From JABDIP01 sp965227455 (lineage in GTDB: Bacteria > Pseudomonadota > Alphaproteobacteria > DSM-16000 > Inquilinaceae), in assembly GCA_965227455.1 (NCBI GenBank), contig OZ245752.1:1736001-1800000 (forward strand): a stretch of 64,000 bases of DNA, given 5' to 3'. The notes beneath the pieces are model-generated. The model was not told the origin of the DNA and did no database searches. It saw only the letters and a list, made by a program, of their open reading frames with translations. The position numbers and the translations under genes are program-made. Shown here one piece after another: positions 33,534-42,729 of the stretch. The stretch's first letter is position 1; every line of letters starts with the position of its first letter.

Positions 33534-34052
33534 TCAGCCCAGCGGCTCGACCCGGGTCAGCGGGCCATAGGCACGCAGGGTGGCCTCGCCCATCGCCGCG
33601 AGCGCTCCGATCAGGCGGCCGTCGCGGCCCAACCGGGCATCGGCAAGCTCGATCATTCGCAGGTTGGGATTGGCGTGCGGCGCGGCCGACCGCAGCCTCA
33701 GCGCCGCCTCCTCCTCCCGCCCGTCATGGCGTAAAGTCAGTGCGATCAGCGCCGCTGCGGTCGACCGGCTGATCCCGGCGAAGCAATGCACTATCAGCGG
33801 CGTGCCGCCATCCCAACCCTCCAGGAAGCCGATCAGCCCGGCGATATGGTCGTCCTGAGGCAGCACATAGCCGTCCATGGGCTGGCTGATGTCGTTGACC
33901 TCGACCCGGTGATGGCGCTCGGTTGCGAGACCGTCCGGAGTCGGAGGCTGCTGCTCCGCCGACAGCAGCGATACGAGATGACTCGGCTTCAACGCTCGGA
34001 CATGGTCCGGCATCGCGGCAAGGCTGCAGATGTAGATCATGGGCGCATGCAT
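33534..34052 (-). CDS. Protein-tyrosine-phosphatase-like protein
   Basis: This 172-residue protein has the Cys-x5-Arg loop of the phosphatase superfamily, VHCFAGISRSTAA, with Cys90 and Arg96. The preceding segments (MIYICSLAAMPDHVRALKPS, VNDISQPMDGYVLPQDDHI) fit small bacterial DSP/PTP-like proteins; a general-acid Asp could be one of the Asp at 60-68. It may remove phosphate from protein or small-molecule substrates. It is encoded 60 bp after an ADP-ribosylglycohydrolase gene on the same strand. Confidence 0.8.
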   Translation of the reverse strand: MHAPMIYICSLAAMPDHVRALKPSHLVSLLSAEQQPPTPDGLATERHHRVEVNDISQPMDGYVLPQDDHIAGLIGFLEGWDGGTPLIVHCFAGISRSTAAALIALTLRHDGREEEAALRLRSAAPHANPNLRMIELADARLGRDGRLIGALAAMGEATLRAYGPLTRVEPLG

Positions 34053-34112
34053 TCCGGATCGACGATGACATTGCCACCCTATCGCTCGGCGGCCCGGTCC
34101 GGAAGCGCCCGG

Positions 34113-35039
34113 TTAGCCGGACAGGGCCATCAGCCCGCGGGCCAGGTCCTCGATGGCGATGCGCTTCTCCAACTTCTCCCGCCATGCCGCGGGGATCGCA
34201 TCGATGCCGAGATAAGCGCCCGAGATGGCGCAGGCCATGGCGCCCAGCGTGTCGCAATCGCCGCCGTTCAGCGCGGCGCAGAACAGGCACGCCTCGAACG
34301 AGTCCGGATGCCGGAGGAAGGCGTAGACCGCGAACGGCATCGATTCATGCACCGCGACCGCACGGCCGATGGCGTCTGCCGCTGCTGACGGGGCGGCATC
34401 GCCGGCAATAAGGTCGCGCACCATCTCCATGCGGGTCGCGATCTCTTCGGTATGGGCGGCCTCGATCAGCGTTCGACAGAAGTCGTCGCGCGGGAAGGGC
34501 TGCGCCGGGTCCAAGGCGACGGCTTGCGCCACCGCCGAGGCCAGAACGGCGGCGCCGTCCTTGCCGACCGGGTGGGCATGGGTCACCTCCGCCGAGGCCC
34601 GGGCCATTGCGTCCAGATCGTCGGAGGCGTGGAAGGCCAGCCCGATCGGCGCGATGCGCATGGCGGCGCCATTGCCCAGCGAGCCCTGCCCGCCGAACAG
34701 CCGCCGCGCCGCCTCCACATAAGGGATGTCCTCCTCGCCGACGGCTCGGAAGATGTAGGGCGGCCCCGAGGCATAACCCCGCCAGGGCTCGTGGAGATAG
34801 TTCTCGTGGAACCGGCAGCCCAGCGCCTGCGGATCGAGATGGCCAAGCTCGACCAGCGACTCGGCAATGCCGATCGCCATGGCCGTGTCGTCGGTCCAGA
34901 CAAGCGGATCGGTGTCGGCGACCAGGCTGCGCAGCGGCTCGGCCTCCGACATCCCGAACGCCAGCTCGCCGATCGCATCCCCCACCGCCGACCCGACCAT
35001 GCCGCCGAGGAACTTGGATGTGAGATCGGGTGCAGTCAT
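34113..35039 (-). CDS. ADP-ribosylglycohydrolase family protein
   Basis: This 308-residue protein has the DraG/ARH fold signatures: FLGGMVGSAVGDAIGELAFG at the start, the metal-binding Asp pair VWTDDTAMAIG (Asp50/51), and the C-terminal GGDCDTLGAMACAISGAYLG (Asp-x-Asp-Thr). Members remove ADP-ribose from protein, DNA or small molecules. There is no adjacent ADP-ribosyltransferase and no nitrogenase gene, so it is not clearly DraG. It is between the phosphatase-like gene and a Rid gene. Confidence 0.9.
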   Translation of the reverse strand: MTAPDLTSKFLGGMVGSAVGDAIGELAFGMSEAEPLRSLVADTDPLVWTDDTAMAIGIAESLVELGHLDPQALGCRFHENYLHEPWRGYASGPPYIFRAVGEEDIPYVEAARRLFGGQGSLGNGAAMRIAPIGLAFHASDDLDAMARASAEVTHAHPVGKDGAAVLASAVAQAVALDPAQPFPRDDFCRTLIEAAHTEEIATRMEMVRDLIAGDAAPSAAADAIGRAVAVHESMPFAVYAFLRHPDSFEACLFCAALNGGDCDTLGAMACAISGAYLGIDAIPAAWREKLEKRIAIEDLARGLMALSG

Positions 35040-35052
35040 TGTCTTTGCTCCG

Positions 35053-35436
35053 TCACCGCGCCGCGATCGCCTCGATCTCGACCTTGAATATCTCCCGGGC
35101 GAAGCCTGACACGATCATCAGCGTCGAGGCCGGCGGCGGCGTGCCGATCACCCGGTCGCGGGCAGCCATGTAGGCGGCAAGATGCTCGCGTCCGGTAACA
35201 TAGGCGTTGATCCGTACCAGATCGCCGAAATCCATGCCGGCGCTTTCCAGCACCGCGCCGATATTGCGGAAGCAGAGTCCGGCTTGTGCCTCCGCATCCT
35301 CGGGGATCGTGTCGTCCGGCTCGATACCGAGCTGGCCGGAGCAGAACAGAATGCGGGCGTGCGGCGGCAGCTCTACGCCGTGGCTGTATTGCGCGAAGGG
35401 TGCGCGGATCGAGTCGGGTGTGTGATGGCGGGTCAT
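35053..35436 (-). CDS. RidA/YjgF/YER057c/UK114 family protein (lacks catalytic Arg)
   Basis: This 127-residue protein has the Rid fold motifs ILFCSGQLGIEPDDTIPEDA, QAGLCFRNIGAVLESAGMDF and FKVEIEAIAA (Glu120-like). True RidA imine deaminases have Arg at the P-A-R-S position. Here that site reads PPASTLMIV, so it is a Rid4-7-type paralogue without proven deaminase activity. It is divergent from the creatininase-family gene, with only 44 bp between starts, and is a candidate member of that catabolic system. Confidence 0.85.
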   Translation of the reverse strand: MTRHHTPDSIRAPFAQYSHGVELPPHARILFCSGQLGIEPDDTIPEDAEAQAGLCFRNIGAVLESAGMDFGDLVRINAYVTGREHLAAYMAARDRVIGTPPPASTLMIVSGFAREIFKVEIEAIAAR

Positions 35437-35480
35437 TGCCGTAGACTTCCTGTTCGGTCACGGATCCGACGAGGGTAAGG

Positions 35481-36275
35481 ATGACGCTTCGCCGCTGGCA
35501 AGACATGACGACAGTGGATTTCGAGGGGCTCGACCGCGAGCGGACGGTGGCCGTCATGCCGCTGGGCGCCATCGAGCAGCACGGGCCGCACCTGCCGGTC
35601 TCCACCGATGCGGTGATCGCCGAGGAGATGGCGGCGCGGGCGCTCGACCAGGTTCCAGACAACGTGCCGGCCCTGCTGTTGCCGACCATGGCGGTCGGCA
35701 AGTCGAACGAGCACCTCGCCTATCCCGGCACCTTAACGGTCTCCGCCAAGACCCTGATGGACCAGTGGTTCGAGGTGGCCGAGGGCGTGCACCGCGCCGG
35801 CCTCGCCAAGGTGCTGTTCGTCAACGCCCATGGCGGCCAGCCGCAGGTGATGGAGATCGTCGCCCGGGAGCTCAGGGTCCGCCATGGCATGCTCGCCGTG
35901 TCGTCGAGCTGGTGGCATATGGGCCTGCCCGACGGGCTGGTCGCAGCCGACGAAATGCGCCACGGCATCCATGGCGGCACGGTCGAGACCTCTATCATGC
36001 TGCATCTCAGGCCCGAACTGGTGCGCATGGACAAGGCGGAAAACTTCGCCTCGGTGCTGCCGGAGACCGAAGAGGCCAACGAACGGCTGCGCTATGTCGG
36101 GGAAGTCGGCATCGGCTGGCAGGCGCAGGACCTGCACCCAGCCGGTGTCGCCGGCGATGCCACTGCCGCCACGGCAGAGCTCGGCGCACAGATCGTCGCC
36201 CATGTCACCGCCGGCCTGGCGACGCTGGTCGCCGAGGTGTCGCGCCACCCCCTCTCCTCGGTCAAAAGCCGTTAG
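35481..36275 (+). CDS. Creatininase family hydrolase
   Basis: This 264-residue protein has the metal-binding motifs of the creatininase/formamide-hydrolase family: VMPLGAIEQHGPHLPVSTDA (Glu, His, Asp), LFVNAHGGQPQVM and HGGTVETSIML. Members hydrolyse cyclic amides and formamides such as creatinine or FAPy. It precedes an ABC importer and an amidohydrolase, so an amide-opening role in breakdown of an N-containing compound is likely. A 230-bp gap separates it from the importer genes; whether they share a transcript is unclear. Confidence 0.88.
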   Translation: MTLRRWQDMTTVDFEGLDRERTVAVMPLGAIEQHGPHLPVSTDAVIAEEMAARALDQVPDNVPALLLPTMAVGKSNEHLAYPGTLTVSAKTLMDQWFEVAEGVHRAGLAKVLFVNAHGGQPQVMEIVARELRVRHGMLAVSSSWWHMGLPDGLVAADEMRHGIHGGTVETSIMLHLRPELVRMDKAENFASVLPETEEANERLRYVGEVGIGWQAQDLHPAGVAGDATAATAELGAQIVAHVTAGLATLVAEVSRHPLSSVKSR

Positions 36276-36505
36276 CGCTGTCTGTCCCGCGCGGTCCGAT
36301 CGCCCTATAGTGCTGCCCAAGAACCGGGCAACAGGTCAGACATTGGGCAGGACGACCGCCGTTGCCGCCGGTGGAGACGCTTGGCATCGGCCTCCCGGCC
36401 GAATGGCATGGGACTTGCGCGGTCGACGCTTTGGACCAGATCAATGCCGGACCGGAATCCGGCCAGCCCGAAGCGGGCAGAGTTGGAACGCACAGGGAGA
36501 TACCA

Positions 36506-37501
36506 ATGAACACCAGGAAAATCGCACTCGCCACCGCCGTCGTAGCGCTGACGGCCACCCCCGCCGCGGCGCTGGACGAGGTCAGCTTCGGCACCAACTG
36601 GGTGGCGCAGGCGGAGCATGGCGGCTTCTACCAGGCCGTGGTCGACGGCACCTATGAGAAATACGGGCTGGACGTCACCATCGAGCCCGGCGGGCCGCAG
36701 GTGAACAACCGGCTGATGCTGCCGACCGGGCGGCTGGACTTCCTGATGGGCGGCAACATGCTGCAGGCCTTCTCGGCGGTCGAGAACGACATCCCGACCA
36801 TCGCCGTGGCGGCAATCTTCCAGAAGGACCCGCAGATCATCATGACCCATCCGGGTCAGGGCCTGGACACCTTCGACAGCCTGAAGACCATCGACCTGCT
36901 GATCGGCGCCGACGGCCTCGCCAGCTTCTACCAGTGGATGGTGTCGGAGTACGGGTTCTCGGAAGAGCAGGTGCAGCCCTACACCTACAACTTCGCGCCG
37001 TTCCTGTCGGATGTCCGGCTCGGCCAGCAGGGCTATCTGACGTCGGAGCCTTTCGCCATCGAGAACGAGGCCGGCATCAAGCCGAACATCTTCCTGCTGG
37101 CGGATTACGGCTTCGACACCTACTCCACCACCATCGAGACCCGCACCGACCTGGTCGAGGACAGCCCGGATCTGGTGAAGCGCTTCGTCGAGGCCTCGAT
37201 CATCGGCTGGTACAACTACCTCTACGGCGACAACGAAGCCGCCAACGCCATGATCCAGCGCGACAATCCGGAGATGACGGCGGAGCAGATCGCCTTCTCC
37301 ATCGAGAAGATGAAGGAGTACGGCATCGTCGACTCCGGCGACACCGAGACCATGGGCATCGGCGCCATGACCGAAGCCCGGATGAAAAGCTTCTTCGACC
37401 GCATGGTGCAGGCGGGCGTGGTCTCGGGCGATATCGATCACACCCAGTCCTACACGTTGGAGTTCGTGAACAACGGCCTCGGGCTCGAGCTGCGGAACTG
37501 A
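36506..37501 (+). CDS. ABC transporter substrate-binding protein, NMT1/SsuA-like
   Basis: The start at 36506 (331 residues, MNTRKIALATAVVALTATPA) is supported by AGGGAGA and a clear Sec signal cleaved near AAA-LD. The mature protein begins VSFGTNWVAQAEHGGFYQAV and continues with KYGLDVTIEPGGPQVNNRLM, the NMT1/THI5-like and nitrate/taurine-binding pattern. No CCCFC motif is present, so it is a binding protein rather than a Thi5 synthase. It is followed 10 bp later by the ATPase gene. Confidence 0.92.
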   Translation: MNTRKIALATAVVALTATPAAALDEVSFGTNWVAQAEHGGFYQAVVDGTYEKYGLDVTIEPGGPQVNNRLMLPTGRLDFLMGGNMLQAFSAVENDIPTIAVAAIFQKDPQIIMTHPGQGLDTFDSLKTIDLLIGADGLASFYQWMVSEYGFSEEQVQPYTYNFAPFLSDVRLGQQGYLTSEPFAIENEAGIKPNIFLLADYGFDTYSTTIETRTDLVEDSPDLVKRFVEASIIGWYNYLYGDNEAANAMIQRDNPEMTAEQIAFSIEKMKEYGIVDSGDTETMGIGAMTEARMKSFFDRMVQAGVVSGDIDHTQSYTLEFVNNGLGLELRN

Positions 37502-37511
37502 CGGGCCGACC

Positions 37512-38330
37512 GTGACCGAGCTTGCCACGGCCGCCGAGGACGACAAGACGGGGGCGGTTCCGGCGGATGCCGGCGCCCCCGTGGTGTCGCTGGCCCATGT
37601 CTCCAAGAGGTTCTCCAACGGCACCCTGGCGCTGGAGGACATGTCGCTCGACATCCGCAAGGGCGATTTCATCAGCCTGCTGGGCCCGTCGGGCTGCGGC
37701 AAGTCGACGGCGCTGAGGATCCTCGCGGGCCTGGGCGACGCCACTGGTGGTGCGGTCGACTGGCCCGACGGCAAGCCGCAACGTGGCGATATCGGCTTCG
37801 TGTTCCAGGAGCCGACCCTCATGCCCTGGGCCACCGTGTTCGACAATGTCTGGCTGCCCAAGCGCCTGGACGGCGTCTCGCGGGAAGCCGCGCGGGCCGA
37901 TGTTGAGGACGCCCTGGATATGGTCGGCCTGTCGGCATTTTCAGGGGCTTATCCGAGAGAGCTCTCCGGGGGCATGAAGATGCGAGTGTCCATCGCCCGG
38001 GCTCTGGTGACCCGGCCGAAGATCCTGCTGATGGACGAGCCCTTCGCGGCCCTGGACGAGATCACCCGCTTCAAGCTCAACGACGATCTGCTGGCGCTGT
38101 GGGAGCAGCATCACTGGACCGTCGTCTTCGTGACCCACAGCGTTTTCGAGAGCGTCTACCTCTCCAGCCGCATCGTTGTGATGGCGGCGCGGCCCGGCCG
38201 GGTCACGGAGTCCCTGGTCAACGACGCGCCGCATCCGCGCGGCGAGGGTTTCCGGACATCCGAGGACTACGCCCATCTCTGCCGCACCGCGTCGGATGCG
38301 CTGCACCGGGCGATGGAGGCGGCGGCATGA
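37512..38330 (+). CDS. ABC transporter ATP-binding protein (nitrate/sulfonate/taurine type)
   Basis: This 272-residue ATPase has a GTG start. Walker A is GPSGCGKST, the Q-loop is FVFQEPTLMPW, the signature is LSGGMKMRVSIARAL, Walker B is ILLMDEPFAAL and the switch His is in VVFVTHSVFES. It powers the importer with the permease, whose ATG overlaps its stop (ATGA). The arrangement SBP-ATPase-permease is typical of SsuABC-like systems. Confidence 0.95.
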   Translation: MTELATAAEDDKTGAVPADAGAPVVSLAHVSKRFSNGTLALEDMSLDIRKGDFISLLGPSGCGKSTALRILAGLGDATGGAVDWPDGKPQRGDIGFVFQEPTLMPWATVFDNVWLPKRLDGVSREAARADVEDALDMVGLSAFSGAYPRELSGGMKMRVSIARALVTRPKILLMDEPFAALDEITRFKLNDDLLALWEQHHWTVVFVTHSVFESVYLSSRIVVMAARPGRVTESLVNDAPHPRGEGFRTSEDYAHLCRTASDALHRAMEAAA

Positions 38331-39193
38331 GCGTCCAGGCCGAATCCGGTCCGCCCCTGGCGACCGCTGCTGCCGAGCCTCAACCGATCGACCTGCGTGC
38401 CCGCGCCGCCCGACGCGACCGGACCCTGCGCATCGTACTGCCCCTGGCCATCCTGGCATCCGCCCTGATCGGCTGGGAGATTGCGGTTTGGTATTTCGAG
38501 GTGAGACACTTCATCCTTCCCGCACCCAGCCTGATCGTGACCACCTTGTTCACGGACTGGCCGATCCTCGCTCCGTCGCTCGTGAAGACGCTGACGATCA
38601 CCTTCGCCGCGCTGGCGGTGGCGGTGCTGGGCGGCGTCGGATTGGCCATCCTGTTCGCCCAGTCGAAATGGGTGGAGATCAGTTTCTTTCCCTTCGCGGT
38701 GATCCTGCAGGTCACGCCGATCATCGCCATCGCGCCGCTGATCCTGATCTGGGTGGATTCCACGCCGGCGCTGTTGATCTGTGCCTGGATCGTCGCGTTC
38801 TTCCCGATCCTGTCGAACACCACGCTGGGTCTCAATTCCGCCGACCACAATCTGCGCAACCTGTTCGAGCTCTATGGCGCGACGCGCTGGCAGACCCTGC
38901 GGTATCTGAGGCTGCCGGCGGCGATGCCCTATTTCCTCGGCGGCCTGCGCATTGCCGGAGGGCTGGCGCTGATCGGTGCCATCGTCGCCGAATTCGCGGC
39001 CGGCTCGGCCGGGCGCAGCTCCGGCCTCGCCTACCGCATCCTGGAGTCCAGCTACCGGCTCAACGTGCCGCGCATGTTCGCCGCCCTGCTGCTGATCTCG
39101 ATCACCGGCATCCTGATCTTCCTGGTGCTCAGCCTGCTTTCGCACCTGATGCTGCGCAAATGGCATGAGAGCGCCCTGAAGCGGGAGAACTGA
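38327..39193 (+). CDS. ABC transporter permease (SsuC/TauC-like)
   Basis: This 288-residue inner-membrane protein has six helices. The C-terminal EAA-type loop is in LFELYGATRWQTLRYLRLPA, then AMPYFLGGLRIAGGLALIGA, both characteristic of nitrate/sulfonate-type permeases. The frame remains open upstream in the ATPase gene, but the coupled ATG at 38327 is the natural start. It is followed 1 bp later by the amidohydrolase gene. Confidence 0.94.
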   Translation: MSVQAESGPPLATAAAEPQPIDLRARAARRDRTLRIVLPLAILASALIGWEIAVWYFEVRHFILPAPSLIVTTLFTDWPILAPSLVKTLTITFAALAVAVLGGVGLAILFAQSKWVEISFFPFAVILQVTPIIAIAPLILIWVDSTPALLICAWIVAFFPILSNTTLGLNSADHNLRNLFELYGATRWQTLRYLRLPAAMPYFLGGLRIAGGLALIGAIVAEFAAGSAGRSSGLAYRILESSYRLNVPRMFAALLLISITGILIFLVLSLLSHLMLRKWHESALKREN

Positions 39194-39194
39194 G

Positions 39195-40529
39195 GTGGCG
39201 GTCAGCGCACCGCCGGCCCCCGGCCAGCCCCATTACGACTGGATAGCCCGCGCCCGGGTGCCGGCGATCCTGATCGACAGCGATCTTCCGGCCGGACCGG
39301 ACGGCCTCGTCGCCGCCGACTTGCGGATCGAGGCCGGCCGGATCGCCGCCATCGAGGCGCCCGCCGACCGGCCCGACGGCGCGGTGTTCGACCAGCGCGA
39401 CGGCATGGTCCTGCCCTGCTTCGTCGACATGCACACCCATATCGACAAAGGCCATATCTGGCCGCGCAAGCCGAACCCGGACGGCACCTTCGACGGCGCC
39501 CTGGCGGCGGCTGGCGACGACCGCTCCGCGAATTGGCGCACCGAGGACGTGCACCGGCGCATGGATTTCGCGCTGCGCTGCGCCTATGCCCACGGCACCG
39601 CAGCGCTCAGGACCCATCTCGACTCCGTGGCGCCGCAGCACCGGATCTCATGGCCGCTTTTCGCGGAGATGCGGGAACGCTGGGCCGGCCGGATCGACCT
39701 GCAAGCCGTCTCGATCCTGTCAGTGGAGGATTTCCTTACCGATCACGGATCCGAACTGGCCACACTGATTGCCAAGAATGGCGGCGTTCTGGGCGCCTTC
39801 ACCTACATGACCCCGAACCTCGACGCGGCGCTGGACGCCATGTTCCGCCTCGCCGCTGAGCATGGGTTGGACCTGGATTTCCACAGCGACGAGACCGCCG
39901 ACCCGCAAGCCCGCTGCCTGCGCCACATCGCCCAGGCCGCCCTGCGCCACCGCTTCCGCGGCCGGGTCGTCTGCGGCCATTGCTGCTCACTCGCCAATCA
40001 GGCCGATGACGAGGCGGACCGGACCCTGGACCTGGTGGCCGAGGCCGGCATCGCCATCGTCTCCCTGCCCATGTGCAACATGTTCCTGCAGGACCGCCAT
40101 GCCGGCCGGACGCCGCGCTGGAGAGGGGTGACCCTGCTGCCGGAAATGCGCGCCCGCGGCATCCCGGTGGCCATCGCCTCGGACAACACCCGGGACCCGT
40201 TCTACGGCTATGGCGATCTGGACGGGCTGGAGGTGCTGCGCGAGGCGGTGCGCATCTTCCAGCTCGACTGCCCGGTCGGCGACTGGGCCGCCGCGATCAC
40301 CCGCTGGCCGGCCGAGATCATCGGCACGGAGGGGCGTGGCCGCATCTCGGTCGGCGGCCCGGCCGATTTGATCCTGTTCGACGGCCGGGACTATTCGGAA
40401 CTGCTGTCGCGGCCTGAGAGCGGGCGCCGGGTGATCCGCGCCGGGGCCGAGATCGACCGCGCCCTGCCCGACTACCGGGAACTGGACGATCTGATGCGAG
40501 AGACCCGAACCGAGGAAGTGTTGGGATGA
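39195..40529 (+). CDS. Amidohydrolase family protein, cytosine-deaminase-like
   Basis: This 444-residue protein starts with GTG one base after the permease stop. The metal-binding motif FVDMHTHIDKGHIWPR, a further His in GRVVCGHCCSLA, the catalytic HSDET segment and the late Asp in VAIASDNTRDPFYGYG place it with cytosine deaminase/isocytosine-type amidohydrolases. These hydrolytically remove an amino group from N-heterocycles. With the importer and an oxidase it is likely to act on an imported cyclic compound. Its stop overlaps the next start by 4 bp. Confidence 0.9.
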   Translation: MAVSAPPAPGQPHYDWIARARVPAILIDSDLPAGPDGLVAADLRIEAGRIAAIEAPADRPDGAVFDQRDGMVLPCFVDMHTHIDKGHIWPRKPNPDGTFDGALAAAGDDRSANWRTEDVHRRMDFALRCAYAHGTAALRTHLDSVAPQHRISWPLFAEMRERWAGRIDLQAVSILSVEDFLTDHGSELATLIAKNGGVLGAFTYMTPNLDAALDAMFRLAAEHGLDLDFHSDETADPQARCLRHIAQAALRHRFRGRVVCGHCCSLANQADDEADRTLDLVAEAGIAIVSLPMCNMFLQDRHAGRTPRWRGVTLLPEMRARGIPVAIASDNTRDPFYGYGDLDGLEVLREAVRIFQLDCPVGDWAAAITRWPAEIIGTEGRGRISVGGPADLILFDGRDYSELLSRPESGRRVIRAGAEIDRALPDYRELDDLMRETRTEEVLG

Positions 40530-41938
40530 CTTACGACATCGATGGCCTGAAGGCCGATCTCGACGGCATCGCGATCGAGGACAACCCGCAGCTTGTCCGC
40601 CTGAAGAGCCGGGATTTCTTTTGGTACTCGCCGGTGCTGAAGCGGCAGCTCAACAAGGTCGCCGGCGACCTGCTGGTCTCGCCGAGGAATGAGGCGGAGG
40701 TGATCCGGGTCCTGAAGGCCTGCCACGCGCGGGGTATCCCGGTCACGCCACGCGGTTCGGGAACCGGCAATTACGGCCAGGCGATGCCGCTGTCGGGTGG
40801 AGTCGTTCTGGACCTGGCCGCCCTGTCCGCAGTGCGGGAGATCGCACCGGGCCGACTGGTGGCCGAGCCGGGCGCGGTGATGCTGAAGATCGACGAGCAG
40901 ACTTCGGAAGACTCCGGACAGGAGTTGCGGATGTTCCCCTCGACACGGCGCGCGGCCTCGATCGGCGGCTTCATCGCCGGCGGATCCGGCGGCGTCGGCT
41001 CGATCACCTGGGGTGGACTGCGCGATCTGGGCAACGTGCTGCGCCTGAGGATCGTCACCATGGAGGCCGAGCCGCGCATTCTCGACCTGACTGGCGAGGA
41101 TCTGCACAAGGTGATGCACGCATACGGCACCAACGGCATCATCACCGAGGTCGAGGTGCCGCTGGCGCCGGCCTATGACTGGGTCGACGTCATCGTCGGC
41201 TGCGACAACGCCATGGATGCGGTGCGCTACGGCAACGACCTGGCCCGACAGGACGGCATCCTGAAGAAGCTGATCACCCCCATCGCCGCCCCGATCCCGC
41301 ACGACTACCTCAGCCGGAACTTCACCTTCTCCCGCCGCGACCAGTCGATCGTTCTCCTGATGATCGCACCGCAGGCCATGGACGCCTTCCTGGCCTTCCA
41401 CGGCCGCAGCAAGGGTACCGAGATCCTCTACCGGTCCGACACAGCGACCAAGACCGAGCGCAGCGAACTGCCGCCGGTCTACGAGCTTTCCTGGAACCAC
41501 ACCACTCTCAACGCGCTCCGCGTCGACAAGGCGATCACCTATTTGCAGGTGCTCTACCCCTTCCCGGACCAGGTGGCGCTGATCGAGCGTATTCACGCCC
41601 GCTTCGGCGACGAGGTGCCGATGCATACCGAATTCGTGCGCTTCGACGGCGACATCACCTGCTTCGGCCTGCCCTTGGTGCGATACTCCACCGAGGAGCG
41701 GCTGGAAGAGATCATGGCGATCCACGAGGACATGGGCGCGCCGATCTTCAACCCGCATCGCTACACCTTGGAGGAAGGCGGCATGAAGCAGACCGACGCG
41801 GTCCAGCTCGCCTTCAAGAAGGAGGCCGACCCGGACGGCCTGCTGAACCCCGGCAAGATGATCGCCTGGGAAGACCCGGCCTTCGACTATTCCAGCCGCA
41901 AGACCTACCTCTTCCGCGGCCTGGAAGTGGCGGAGTAG
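40526..41938 (+). CDS. FAD-binding oxidase (glycolate oxidase GlcD / D-lactate dehydrogenase family)
   Basis: This 470-residue flavoprotein has the PCMH-type FAD-binding domain: VTPRGSGTGNYGQAMPLSGG and SIGGFIAGGSGGVGSITWGG. The C-terminal FAD-oxidase region ends with the family-typical DPDGLLNPGKMIAW. It oxidises a 2-hydroxy acid or similar substrate. The 4-bp overlap with the amidohydrolase gene shows a single transcription unit and a joint pathway. The true substrate is unknown. Confidence 0.9.
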   Translation: MTYDIDGLKADLDGIAIEDNPQLVRLKSRDFFWYSPVLKRQLNKVAGDLLVSPRNEAEVIRVLKACHARGIPVTPRGSGTGNYGQAMPLSGGVVLDLAALSAVREIAPGRLVAEPGAVMLKIDEQTSEDSGQELRMFPSTRRAASIGGFIAGGSGGVGSITWGGLRDLGNVLRLRIVTMEAEPRILDLTGEDLHKVMHAYGTNGIITEVEVPLAPAYDWVDVIVGCDNAMDAVRYGNDLARQDGILKKLITPIAAPIPHDYLSRNFTFSRRDQSIVLLMIAPQAMDAFLAFHGRSKGTEILYRSDTATKTERSELPPVYELSWNHTTLNALRVDKAITYLQVLYPFPDQVALIERIHARFGDEVPMHTEFVRFDGDITCFGLPLVRYSTEERLEEIMAIHEDMGAPIFNPHRYTLEEGGMKQTDAVQLAFKKEADPDGLLNPGKMIAWEDPAFDYSSRKTYLFRGLEVAE

Positions 41939-41980
41939 ATGACGGGAAGAAGGAGCGCTGACGCGCAGGTCATTTATGCA

Positions 41981-42116
41981 GCCCCCTCACCCTCCCAACG
42001 CTTCGCGTCGGGTCCCCCCCTCTCCCACAGTGGGAGAGGGGTTTGTTCGCCAGCGCTGACCGATACCCCTCTCCCCTTGTGGGAGAGGGAGGGGCCCGCG
42101 AAGCGGGAGGGCGATG
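41981..42116. repeat. CCCTCTCCCAC-type REP pair
   Basis: Two imperfect inverted units, built from CCCCTCTCCCACAGTGGGAG and CCCCTCTCCCCTTGTGGGAG palindromes, are flanked by CTTCGCGTCGGG and its counterpart CCCGCGAAGCGGG. Units of this kind are dispersed REP-like elements of proteobacteria. The pair sits between the FAD oxidase gene and the first quinone-reductase-like gene and may attenuate the transcript. Confidence 0.8.
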
Positions 42117-42147
42117 GGTCTCCGAAAGACACCACCGGTCCACTCCC

Positions 42148-42729
42148 ATGAGAGCCCTCGTCCTCTTCGCCCATCCGGTTGAGACAAGTTTCCAGGCGGC
42201 GCTGCATGAGAAGGTCGTCGAGACGCTGACCGCCAAGGGGCATTCGGTCGACGATTGCGATCTCTATGCCGAGAAGTTCGACCCCTGTCTCAGCCGTGCC
42301 GAGCGGTTGGCCTATCACGACCCGGAGGCGGACCGCTCCGCCATCCAGCCCTATATCGACCGGCTGCGGAGGGCCGAGGCGCTGGTGCTCGTGTTCCCTG
42401 TGTGGAACTTCGGCTATCCGGCCATCCTGAAAGGGTTTTTCGACCGGGTCTTCTTGCCCGGCGTCAGCTTCCGAATGGAGAACGGCAAGGCGACGCCCAT
42501 GCTGCGCCATATCCGCCGCATCGCCGCCATCGCCACCTATGGCGGCGACCGCTGGCGAGCCATCCTGCTGGGCGACCCGGTACGCAAGGCGGTAACCCGG
42601 GTGCTGCGGGCCCAGACCGTCGGCGCCCCGCTCCGCTATCTGGCGCAGTATGATATGAACCGATCCACCGACGCCTGCCGGCGGCGGTTCCTGGAGCGGG
42701 TCGGAGCGGAAATGGATCGGTTCGGGTGA
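42148..42729 (+). CDS. NAD(P)H:quinone oxidoreductase-like flavodoxin-fold protein (first)
   Basis: This 193-residue protein (MRALVLFAHPVETSFQAALH) belongs to the NQO1/MdaB/KefF-type family. FMN or FAD binding is suggested by LFAHPVETSF (phosphate loop) and the VFPVWNFGYPAILKGFFDRV motif. The start is set at 42148 because upstream sequence lies in the repeat. The next, homologous gene overlaps it by 4 bp, so the pair could form a heterodimer or result from duplication. It probably reduces a quinone or other electrophile at the end of the catabolic operon. Confidence 0.85.
   Translation: MRALVLFAHPVETSFQAALHEKVVETLTAKGHSVDDCDLYAEKFDPCLSRAERLAYHDPEADRSAIQPYIDRLRRAEALVLVFPVWNFGYPAILKGFFDRVFLPGVSFRMENGKATPMLRHIRRIAAIATYGGDRWRAILLGDPVRKAVTRVLRAQTVGAPLRYLAQYDMNRSTDACRRRFLERVGAEMDRFG

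Noticed and set aside
36506..37501. THI5-type HMP-phosphate synthase
   Set aside because: The CCCFC motif of the enzyme is absent and a Sec signal is present, so it is a transporter binding protein. No TPP riboswitch is visible upstream.
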